Below the pieces are notes generated by a model. The model did not search any database. It was not told the origin of the DNA and saw nothing but the letters and a program-made list of their open reading frames with translations. Below are positions 38,168 to 48,925 of a DNA stretch of 64,000 nt, in pieces; the stretch's first letter is position 1; each line of letters opens with the position of its first letter. This DNA comes from Acridotheres tristis (lineage: Eukaryota; Chordata; Aves; Passeriformes; Sturnidae). Position numbers and translations under genes: made by a program. Location: positions 108,055,548-108,119,547 of the forward strand of contig CM072884.1 in assembly GCA_037013685.1 (NCBI GenBank), written 5' to 3'.

Positions 38168-40097
38168 GCCAAGGATATAGGTAAGAACAGCCTAAAGATT
38201 TTGCTAGAGCACTGGTCCAGCTGCTGTTGGGAAATAAAGGGGAAAAATGAAAAAGTTGATATTTCTGGAGGAAAGACGTAGATCAGAAAATATTGGGATA
38301 AGCCATGATCTCTATTAAAGTGGCATTGATTAAAGAGCATTGATTTTGGAAGCTATCAGATTATTTCCTTTCTGTGCAATGGGGAAGTTTAGTGCTTTGG
38401 CATGGCAGTCTGTAGGGCCTGCAGAAGTCTTCGTGAGCAATTTTTCATCCAATCAGAAAAATAAAATTTTCTGAGTAGGGCTACCTAGCACTGCCTTGAG
38501 TGGAAGTGCCCATCTTGAAGGAACTTACATTTGAAACTCACTGCATATTTGCATTAAGTGGTAGCTGCAAAATAATAAAATTAGTGCATGTTATGAACTA
38601 ATTAGCTGCAAAAAGGCCTTGAATGATAACTTTAATGCAGACTGAATTTTTATGATTATATTATATAAAGCTTGAAAACAGAAGCTTACACACTGGAACT
38701 GCTGAGTAGCCCTGAACTACAGTGCTATGACCAGCTAATTGAATCCATATTCCTTGCCATTCAGAGAATCAATAACTATTAGAATCAAAGGGCATTGCCT
38801 TAAAAGCCCAGTGAGTGCTTCATGCAAGGGGGAGTTTGTGTGATGAAAATGCAGCCGTGAAGTGGTAGGAATATGTGCCAGGCATCTGCAAGAGGATCAG
38901 GTCCAGAACAGTACACTAAGGACAAGCACAGCCAAGCCCTAAGCAAACACCATCATTTGTAATATTTTCCTGATTTAGGATGATGAACAGTCTGATGTGC
39001 CAGCCTCAAAAATTGCTGGGTTCAGAGATCTTGAGCTGAGCAAAGCAATACTGTTGGACACTAGCATCTTTAACAGGGTGTGAACATGCCAGGGAGCAAC
39101 TGGGAAGGGGAACTTATTTATAGCAGCAGCAGGCTTTAAAGCATTGGTGTAGCAAGACTGATTAGTGACTGGTTACTTACTCATGCATGAAAACGACACC
39201 TTATGTTCCACAGCCTGCTGCACAGGAATAACCCCAGGGGCAACCAAGTGGTGGAGAAAAAACCCAAGAATCTCCCTGTGGGAGAAAGATCCAGCATGAG
39301 GTGGTGGTGGCTGCTCCCACCCCTGAGCTGGGATCCAGGTGCCCTGCGAGGAGATGGACCAAGGTGCAACATCAGAGAAGCTGGTGCCAGAGCTGTGTTA
39401 AACACAGTTACTTGCCCTTCTGAGAGGAAGCTCTGTCAATTCTTCACAAAAAGCCTGCTGCAGCTGTTTTCACATGGCTTTAAAGGCTTTTTCATAGCTA
39501 AATGCTGTCCCATATTGCTACTAGTGGTGGGGTCAGATCAGGACACTGTGAGATTCTCTGTGTGTGCGAGTGCGTGAATTTTTCATGCTGGCAGAGGAAG
39601 AGGGAGGGAGAGAAGGAGAAGCAGAAATGAGAAATACATGCTTCAGGAATCCCAGGGAAGAGAATTTGTGCCTCCTGCTCATTTTACTGTTTGCAGCTAC
39701 CTCGTGTAAGGCACCAAGCCTTGCTCACATTTCCATAGTGGGTCTGATGAAGTCATTTAGCACAGGCTAACTGCGGGCATATATGAGAGTTTCCATTACA
39801 GCTACTTCCATTCACAAACACCAGTTTTCTCAAGAGATTTATTAGATGTCAGTCTAGGAGAGGAAGGAGCTCTAAAAGCTTTTGCAGGTCAGAGTCCCTT
39901 CAGGATTACCTGGTGTGTGCCACTGGGCCATTTCTGCAGGTTTAATGCTGTATTTGCGACTGCTCTCCTTGTTTGTGACAGTTCATCTGAGCTGCTGTAC
40001 TGAATTGTTTTCTACCTCTGGGTTGCTTGTAATCACTTTGCTTTGATTGTTCATTATTTGTTTGATGTCTGTGGCAAGCAAACACATTTTTTCTTTC
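38168..40097. other. Unique non-coding sequence, no gene seen
   Basis: Short frames only and no recognised repeat. 38530-38660 is AT-rich. Confidence 0.5.
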
Positions 40098-40116
40098 TTT
40101 TTTTTTTTTTTTTTTT
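40098..40116 (+). repeat. T homopolymer run
   Basis: Nineteen T residues, preceded by a T-rich tract with two C interruptions and followed by AG. It could be read as a polypyrimidine-tract acceptor or as the reverse of a poly(A) tail. No exon or retrocopy to its right is recognisable. Confidence 0.85.
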
Positions 40117-40510
40117 AGTGCTCTCTGCCAGGTGGCTGAGTAGTGTAAAAAATGAAAAATACAAGCACAGTATGTTTGGAGTATTTTTCAAAAACATTCA
40201 GAAATTTTTAGAAAACTCGGTCTAATCCGCTCTTCTTCCTGTCAGGCCAAAATAATCCAGACAAAAAAGCCCTCTTATGATAAAATAAGTGATAGTTTTA
40301 GGAAGAGCAGATATACCTACTAGCATGCAGTAGTCAGAAGACTGTATGAGAGTAAAACGCAAAGGGAATCCTTAAATATTCAGACTAGGGCAATTCATTT
40401 GGACAGCCAGCAACTCAGACAAAGTAAACAGCTGCCCCCAGCAGCAGATTTTGGGAGCATCCAGCCACCCACGGGTTTTCTCTGCCTGTGGCACAGACAT
40501 GCAAATTGAG
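40117..40510. other. Unique non-coding sequence, no gene seen
   Basis: I looked for a processed pseudogene body to the right of the T-run and found no recognisable coding sequence. Confidence 0.5.
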
Positions 40511-40529
40511 GCTGCTGCTGCTGCTGCTG
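40511..40529 (+). repeat. (GCT)6 microsatellite
   Basis: Six GCT units within a GC-richer patch. The frame through it gives a short Ala or Ser run on the minus strand. There is no evidence that this is translated. Confidence 0.9.
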
Positions 40530-40969
40530 AGAGAGCAGGGGCTGCCCGGGGAGAGCAGCAGTGCTGGGCACGCAAAGGGCAGCAGAGCTGACCCTGGCAG
40601 TGGGAGCCTGACCCTGCAGGGCATTCTCTGATCCCTGGGCTCAGCTCCATCCCAGCTCCTCTCCCTCTGGCCTCATGCCTCGTGTCTCCTCCTACAGTGA
40701 CTTTGGCTCATTTCCCTGGGAGTTCCTGCAGCTAAAACACAACATAATCTTTTTCTTTGGAAGCCATGCTGTCTCCACCCCAGGTTTTACCGAGTGCCAG
40801 ACCCTTTTGGATTTTGTATGCATGTAGCCCTTGGAGGGCAGGGTGGGAAGATGATGAGGTTTATCCTCTGCCTCCAGGATAATCAGAAGTAAAACAAGAG
40901 AGAGAAGATGCAAACCTGCATTGGACTTGGTTTTCTCCACTCTGTTTCTGAAGAAAGAGGAGAGCTAGA

Positions 40970-41004
40970 GGGGGAGGAGGGATAGGGCCCGAGGGGGAGG
41001 AGGG
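40970..41004 (+). other. G-quadruplex-forming motif
   Basis: G-runs of 5, 3, 3, 5 and 3 separated by loops of 3-5 bases satisfy the usual four-run G3+ rule on the plus strand. The core is a direct repeat of GGGGGAGGAGGG separated by 'atagggcccga'. The surrounding strand is purine-rich (GA-rich to 41022). It could mark a regulatory site, but no promoter elements are identified beside it. Confidence 0.75.
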
Positions 41005-42015
41005 AGAAAGAGGAAAGAAGTTTTGGCATGTTGTCTTGCCAAAACGTGCAGTACAGATGGGAAGACACAGATGGAGCATTTCTACTGATAGTTCAAGAAA
41101 TCAAACATGCAGGGAGTTGCAGCAATTTCCTTGTATCACTGTATTGGAACATTCTGTAGCAGCAGTTCTTAAAGAAAACAGGCTGTCACTTCAGTAATAC
41201 TTTGGGAGCCTGCACATGAATACAAACAGTCACCCTAAAAATCTGCTGCAGCAACTCTTGCCTGGCACAATGAGCTGATATATTTTGTTTCAGCTCACAT
41301 TTTGTTTGCTGGCCCATCTGTGAGCACAGAGCACTAAACTGTGCTCCTTAACTTAGCAGGCTGAACTTGCCCACGGCACAGTGGCAAAGCATGTGTGGGA
41401 GCACATCAGCCTCCTTTGTGCACAGGTGCAGCAGAAGTCTGAAAACCAGGGTAAATGTTGCATGTAATAGTGGCTCTGGCATGCAGGCATGGAGGAGGGA
41501 AAGGGATCTAGGGAAATGCCATAAAGAATTCTGCAGGTACACTATGTCAAGTCCCCTTATTAGAAGCACTGAAATGACTGAACAGTCTCAGCAGCACAAT
41601 TCCTGCAAAGGCTTGCCAAGCATTTCCAGTCTAATTAGGCTTTAGGAGAGTCAGCAGGAGGCCTGGATATCCTCTCTGTTGAGAAGAAATCTGACTGGAT
41701 TCTCCTTTGCCTCTATGTTAAAGTAGATGCTTCCAGCCTCCTGGCTTCCATAGGGTGACAGCCCAGTGTGACTTCTGCAGCTGCAGGCAGGGCAGGGAGT
41801 GCTGGAGCAGTGTCCTGGCTCATGGCACCATTTCTGTATTCTCAGGAATACCCTGATGGATGCTTTAGAGAAGGTTGGTGTGGCTGGGACCTTCCTCTAA
41901 CAGCAACTGAGCAGAGATGTGTAGAAACCCCTTCAGTAGTTCCCTCCACATTCCTCAAGAGTCAGATTTTGGGTAAATTTATTTAATTACATTCTTCTGT
42001 TCTCTTTCTCATCTT
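41005..42015. other. Unique non-coding sequence, no gene seen
   Basis: Short frames on both strands with no recognised family. No repeat is recognised before the LTR boundary. Confidence 0.5.
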
Positions 42016-42743
42016 CATCTCACTTTGAAAGACAGGTGTCTGCTAAGAAAGGCAGGAGTCTCTCTTGAAATGGACAATGTAAAACCCCCTCCCTCCAAAT
42101 TATTATAATTTTGAAATTAAGGAGCTCTCAGGCAAAGATATGGGAGTAGGAATAACACTTCTTTATTAGGAAAAATTAAAATAGAAATATAGTATTACAA
42201 GAAACAAACCCAAAACACTGACAGAGTCAGAATACAACCTGACACCCTGTCAGTCAGTCAGGGTGTTGGTAGCAGTCCCATTCAATGGTGGCTGCATCCT
42301 CCTGCAGTGACAGATGTGGGTCTGTTGAAGCAGTGCTCCTGTAGAAGGTGCAGTTTTCCTCCACAGGTCCAGTGATGGTGTGGAAGGGTCTGGTTTTCCT
42401 CTGGAATCCAGTGTTAAAAGGCTGCTCCGATGTTCCAAATCTCAGTTTTTATCTAAGTAGGAAATGTTTGGCTCCTCCTCCTGGGTGGAGCATCTCCCAA
42501 TGGGATGATGTCATTTTATCAGTCATGCAGTGGGACTCAATGGCCCATTGGCAGGAGAGATCTCCCTGGAGGAAGGATGGGTTGTGGAAAAGATCAAGAA
42601 CACTGCCTCACCTGGTTCTTAACAGTTGGCCCATTAGCAGAGGATATCTCCCTCCAGAGATAAAGATCACTGCCCCACCTGGTTGCAACAGATGATGATA
42701 GAATACATACTTTTGGTTACATCCTGCTTTGCAAGCCAAGACA
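42016..42743 (-). mobile_element. ERV solo LTR, copy 1 of inverted pair
   Basis: Reverse-orientation copy of the LTR at 59989-60648, with close similarity over the whole length. Its plus-strand left end is degraded (catctcac where the partner family has TGTCTTGG) and its right end is CCAAGACA at 42743. It is 728 bp against 660 bp because of an internal partial duplication of about 68 bp near 42610-42690. Flanks read ATCTT and CTCTT, a possible 5-bp TSD with one mismatch; this is uncertain because the left end is mutated. No internal retroviral genes lie beside it. The strand is assigned relative to copy 2. Confidence 0.8.
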
Positions 42744-44707
42744 CTCTTTTACTGTGTGAGATCCAACACAGACTATGTAGATATATGTTGAGTTCTCCTC
42801 ATTAAAATAAAGTATTCCTTATCCAGCTTTCTGTCTTTTTCCGAGGGCAGCTATTGCCATCACATCTAAGAAGAAAAACAGCTTTTGAAAATAACTTCTT
42901 TTTCAGATTTTTGAGTCCCAGCATAGGCATTTTCTTGCCTCTCACATTCTGATTTTTATCCTGCTGCAATAAGCAAATGGGAGTTGGAGAAGTCATTAGT
43001 GCCCAATTTAGCCTGGCAATTAGGCAAAATCTAATGGGATGCTCTCAGGTTCAAAAACTAGAACTGCTACTTGTAGGCTCTAATTCTGATACTGATATTT
43101 TTTTCTCTGTGGCCAGGATGAATTATCTTCTCTTGTGTGAAAATTTACTATTCTTTATAAAGCTATATTTTGGGGTTTGTTGCTTGGAATTTGTAAAATG
43201 CTTTGGAAAGGAAAGGTAGGAAACATCTCATTTTAATGTGTGTCTGAATAGCCTTCAACCCTCTTCTCTGGTTACTTCAAAATCTCTGTCTTGGGTGGAA
43301 GAATTCCTGATATTTGAGGACTCACAGTTATAAATTCAGATTATAGCATTGATCCAAAAGACACATTGCTCAGTGGAACTGGATAATGTGCCAGCACTAC
43401 ACAGCAACAGCTTTGACCAACTGGAGGGATTGCTGAGGTCAAAAATGTGGCAGAGGTCACCACATCTGTCAAACATCATTTTCTATTGATTCTGTGGGTA
43501 TTTGGAGTTCAACACAGTGATGAGATATGGTATATTTTGATATGCAATGTCAGCAATCTCTTTTTCTTTCTCTGCATCTTATCAGCTTCAAGAGTGCTAT
43601 AAAACCAGGACTATATTAAATTAAAAAGCTCCTCGAAAAATATCTTTTTAAAGAGTTTGGGAGAACAAACAAACCTTTCTCAAATAAATAAAAACCCCAT
43701 AATGTAAGTTTCCACTTAAAAGCTGCAGCTGAATTTTCACTTGAAAGCTGCATCTGAAGCTCCATCCCCTTGGATGAATCTCTCTCCCTGAGAAATTCCT
43801 CTTCAAGAAAATAAGATAGGAGGAGTGATCCATGTTTTCCTCTCCATCTGAGTTGTGAAGGACTCTGTTTTCTGCTTTGAGATGGGAAGAAGATAAAAAC
43901 TTCAAAGCTACCATCTTTATTTAATGCCTGTGACATCAGCCCCAGCGAGACTGTCACTCTACAGTGCCAACTTAACAAACATGTTTTGGTCACTGAATCA
44001 CCCCTGTGGCTTAACAGCCTTGGTCCTCAGTGATGTTGTTGTCAGGAAGAGAGATTGCCTGAGTTAAAAGAGAGACTAGGCTGAGGATTGGGGCAGAGGC
44101 TCCAAGCATCAGATGGGAAGGTAAATACTCACATGTCCTGGTTGGTGATCCAGGGGGAAAACGAAGATGCTGTGTCACATCCAGAGATGGCAGATGATGA
44201 ATACTGTGGCTTTGCTGAAGTCTGTTCTTACAGAGGTAGATAGGAGCATTCAAGGCCCCCAGGCAAGGACTGCTAAACATCTGACTTAAGCCTAACATGT
44301 CTTTTCAGAAAACTGAAGAGAAATAAAAAATCTTGAAATTATGTCGCTTTTCCAAATTATAGTTCACTGCCTAGATCACTAAAGCTCACTGTCCTCAGAG
44401 ACACTGAATGAAAGGAGCAGCTGAACTATCTGGGCTGGTTCTCTGCAGTATGGACATGAGAAAACAGGGCCTGTGCAGAAGATCTGAGGATTTTATGCCA
44501 CAGAACAGTGGCAAATGACCAATGCTCAATGATAACCACCAAGACTACTTAGATATTCCTGCACTGAGCCTGTGAGCCAGCCCTAGTCACCTGAAATTCA
44601 ATGAGAACTGGAAATAAAGACAAAGTAATTAATATGAGTGTGGGGAGAGATACTGCCTGAGATAATATGAATTTCCATTTCACATCTCAGTTCAAAGCAC
44701 TGGTGGT
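42744..44707. other. Unique non-coding sequence, no gene seen
   Basis: Short frames only. The 125-codon minus-strand frame at 43616-43993 has no recognised family. Confidence 0.5.
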
Positions 44708-44790
44708 ACAGAATAGTTTAGGCTGGAAAAGACCTTAAAAGATGTCAAGTCCAACCATAACGGTAATAGGCATGATCTAAGGACTCAAAA
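44708..44790 (-). mobile_element. CR1 LINE 3'-end fragment
   Basis: Reads 'cagaatagtttaggctgga', 'aaagaccttaaaagatg', 'caagtccaaccataac'. This is the antisense of the CR1 3' untranslated region close to its terminus. Similarity fades after about 80 bp. It is a short 5'-truncated relic. Confidence 0.65.
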
Positions 44791-47700
44791 TCTTAGTAAC
44801 CTCTGATGTTCCACACTGAGAAATGTGGAGACTTTCATATTCAGCCAGATACTTGCAGTGTTTAAAGACATTTCTATAGTCATTGTTTGCAAGGAAGCCT
44901 CTCTGGCAAAATTTCATTTCTGATGCCTGTTCAGAACAAGAGAGCACAGAGAAATGAAAACTGACAGATTATGGAGATTTTCAAGCCTTGTTTTCATTTG
45001 CTGGTGTTCTGGGTTGTCGTTTTTTTTAATGCCATTGGGGAGTTATTTTATATGTAATGCCATAGAAGAGAAGTACTTGTTTTGGCTAATTACGTAGTCC
45101 TGTGATCACCACCCTGTTCAACATTTTAAATTCTCTGTTTCAAAGTCTTCCTTCTACAGTGGTTTAATGCAGCTAAGCAGATGTGTGACAGATATTAATA
45201 AGAAGCATGAAAGTGAATAAAATAGGAGAAGTCAGATAAATTAGGAGTCTAGGGATGTTTGCACCAGCTCTTCAAGAGGGCTGTGCTATGTGAGTAGTTT
45301 ACTGCCTGGCAGTATATTTCAAGTTTGTTTCCCCCACACTATTCACTTTTAACTGTGATTAGCCTTTATTGTGATTAACTTTATTAGCATTTGGTGAAGA
45401 TTTACTTTAAAGAGCGTGTCTTCCACACATATTGAATATATCATTCTTATACCTTTGGTAAGAGGAGGCATTTCAGACAATACATGAATAATCAAACTCT
45501 CGAAAATGGAATGCCTCTGTATTCCAGTATTGTTTTTCCACTCTTTCAAGGACAGGACTACAAATTCAAAAACATTTTTATCTTTGTCTTTCTAAAATAA
45601 TCAGATGTTTGGATCAGTAGTTTTGGGAATAGACTATTAATTGTATTGCTTTAGGCTCTTCTAGGAGACAAGGATGGCAAGATAAGAACCTAAATAGAAG
45701 AGAATCTGGTATCTAGGACAGTCATACCAAATCCAATTTATAAGCTGTTAAACATAGGAAGGGACAAGCTGGAAAAAAATCTTAGGAAAATTCAATGGCC
45801 TAGGCCCCAAAGGTATTGGCTTTTGATCTTTGTTGGAACTTTGAAGGGAAGGGATTTTCATGATTGATACTCATGGATTGTTGTTGACAGCCCAACAAAC
45901 CAGATATGGTGCTATGATGGAGATTAACACATCTCAGATTTTATAAACATTACGGATGTCACTTTTACTCCCAGGAATCACATCCTATTGTACCACCATG
46001 GGACAAAGTGCTCTGGCAGTTGATGTTATCTGGTCCTTGCTTTCTAGTAGCATAGTCACAGCTATTTATAAAGTACAACAGAATTTTGCCCTACAGCCTT
46101 GATATAAATGTCAAGTGTCCTGCAGTATTGTGCACTGTTCCTGGAGAAATGATCCATTAAAACCATCCATATGAGATGAAGTATTCAAAACATTCCAGAA
46201 AGAAATTATCTTCTTGTAGGATAATAGAGACAATTGGCTGACTTGCACAGACTGTACTGACATGCAGCAAAGCTCAGCTCTTCACTAACCATGTCCCCAT
46301 GCCAGAACTAAGGACATCCTGCCTACAAGGGGGACACACAGCCTGCATTTTACTTTCTACCTCAGCCTCTGTGTTACATGTAAGCAAGGCTGTGTAGCTG
46401 GACAGAAAGAAAATGTGTAAAGTGCATCAATAATGAGGAATTGAGGCCAATGGAGACGTGCATGGATTAAAAAAAAAGCTAACAGATACAAATGCAAAAT
46501 GTGAAATAGAAGAAACCGAATTCACAACACTGTGCATTTCAGAGGATTAGCAATGCTGGAGTTTAAATTGTAGAGATGAGTTTCCAGCTGATCATGGTCT
46601 AAGTTTTCCATTGCTTGTGTGCACATTGGATAATGAAAGGATTTGCTTGAGAGGAGAGGCTTTAAGGAAAGGAAGGCTCTGTAAGTTGCGCAACTTAAAA
46701 GAAAAAAGAAAAGTTGGTTTCTTATAATGAACATATCTCACCAACCTGTACTTTCAGTTCTACCAGGCTGCAGTTCTAGCTGGAGAGGACTCCCTCTTCC
46801 CTCTCAGCCTGGCCTGGAGAATGTTAGCATCCACCATTCAACAGGAGTTTTGCCACTGGACGTAGACAGAATTTGGTTGTGCTTTCTGTAAGTGTGCTTT
46901 GGAAAGGGAGATAATTCCCTCACCATGAGCGGCCTGCCAGACAAGATATGGTAATTCCTTACAGTGGGCTCAAAGGTAGTTGCAAGCCAATCCAGCCTTA
47001 TGAATTTCTCATGGCCAAGACCCACCCAGTGGCTGCTGCTTCTTTCACATCCTGCTTAATCTGTTTGGAGGCTGACTGAGGTCATGCAGAGACACTTTCA
47101 GCTGCTTTGCACGCTCTGTGCAAAGGGACTATGCTCAAAGGAAACCAACAGTGATTCTTGCCTCGGGAAGAATGGAAATGGTCTCTCCTTTTAAGTTCAC
47201 CCTGTATTCAACAATTTAAAACCACAGCACTCTCACTCATCCTGGAAGGACATGATTTCTGAAGCTCTTTTCCCAGCTGTTTTCTGACTTTAAAAGTATT
47301 CTAACTCACAGCCTTCAGCCATGGTAATGACAATAACTGATCTGGTTAGAAATGGTGCCAGGCAAGCTTCTGGATTTAAATAACTTTGCTTTATAAACCT
47401 ATTCAGTAGTGAGGGATTAGCATGGCCCAGATTCAAGGAAGAGGATCCTGTCCATCTGGAGATAACCTCCAAGAGCTCACACTGACCTTACCCTGTGTTC
47501 CTGCCCTGGTGCCCTCTGTACTCTCAGTTGTACCCCTTCTCTGCATTATTTTCCTTTAAACTAAAGTAGGGTGGAAATCAGGTTTGTTTAGGCTCCTATT
47601 ACGTGCTCAAACTTCTAGTGAAGCTGAAAGGGCCTAAGACCACCTATAGGCTGTGGAGTAGATGTGCTTTGTGCACTCCCTACAGTCTTGGCCTTTCTAT

Positions 47701-48713
47701 TATCCAGATCAGGGATTTGTCCAAAGTACACATCAGGTCTCATTTGGGTTGTGAAGTTCCTATACCCTTAGGAGTACAGGGACTTGGGGGAGGGATGAGG
47801 GCTGGTTGACCCCACTGACTCAGGAAGCAGTCATTCTCAGAGCAGGCAACCCAGGGGCCAGAGGCACGTGGACTGCTTGGCAAAAAGATCTGTCAGAAGT
47901 TGCCCTCAGATATTTTTTGCCTGCAAGTAAATGTGACCTAGGACTTTCAAATCCCCTTGATACATGTTCATGAGTGTATTAGAAGACCAAAGGGCAGTTT
48001 TTAAGACCTATCCCACCTCTTAAAATATCCAGGCTTTCTCATCCCCTAAGAAGCTTATAAATCACTTCACTCCAGTAAAAGATACAGACGCTTTTTATTT
48101 TTTTAAAAATTACAACCACTTTTTGTCTTGCATTAAAGCCTCTTACATTTTCAGAAACTTTCCACTTGAATTATGGAGCAGATCACAGGCCAGCAGAAAA
48201 GCATTCCCAAAAGAAAAAGGCAACATAATGGAACATAAATTAAAATACACATTCAAGTACAAAGCACCGAGAGTAGTCTAGAACACAACAAGCACATCAT
48301 TTTAAAAAATAACAAGTGAGTCCTAACACCCACACTTGAAAAATTGCAGAGCATCCTAATATTTCCAGATGTGGACTTGATGAGGATTAAAGTTAGGTGG
48401 GTTACAACCTGCACTTTAAAAGCAGTTCTTTGCCACAGGCTGAAGAGAGTGAAGATTTGCTGAAGTAAAGGGAAAGGAGGGAGTTAAATCTTCCCCAACA
48501 AATACTCCAGTAATGAATATGTGCACTTTACTGGCAATCAAGAAGAGTGTAGTTCCCATTATGAATGCTTTCTTTATTTCTTATTGAGGTTGGTAGAACT
48601 TCTCATGGGAAGGATGAAGCAGAGAAGAAGGCTGAGTACAACCTCCTATTTCTGCCTGGAACCAGCTGCTTTTTACAAGCAAGTGCTCCCTAGAAGCACT
48701 GAGGCATAAGCAC
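44791..48713. other. Unique non-coding sequence, no gene seen
   Basis: AT-rich between 45300 and 45620. 48080-48480 begins with a T-rich run containing the complement of AATAAA and could be a 3' untranslated region read on the minus strand. That idea depends on the unproven exon candidate just to the right. Confidence 0.45.
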
Positions 48714-48925
48714 CTGCATATCAGCATATAACCAGCTCAGGTTTGCATCCAGGTCTGGTTTGTGTGCATCTAGCAAACCTAATAAAACCTTGATCTTTTC
48801 CACCGTGGCTGAATAACCTGAGCTTGTGCAGCTTCCTTGTGTGGAAATCTGAATGTCACCTGGAGCAGGAACAGGCAGAGATGTCACACAGCACTCAGAC
48901 AGCTTTCTTGAAGGTTGCATTTGTC
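48714..48925 (-). other. Candidate minus-strand exon (unverified)
   Basis: On the minus strand, a pyrimidine-rich acceptor (tttgtgtctccag) ends at 48926 and a second one (cctgctccag) ends at 48860. A donor CAG/GTGCTT lies at 48714/48713. The open frame between them continues to a TAG near 48690. The last 40 or so residues (with VEKIKVLLGLLDAH and DLDANLSWLYADM) have plausible protein composition. I recognise no family. An AATAAA complement about 600 bp downstream would allow a terminal exon with a 3' UTR. The call is speculative. Confidence 0.2.

Noticed and set aside
40098..40225. T-run as the poly(A) tail of a minus-strand retrocopy, or as a splice acceptor
   Set aside because: The sequence to the right has no recognisable coding body and no supported exon.
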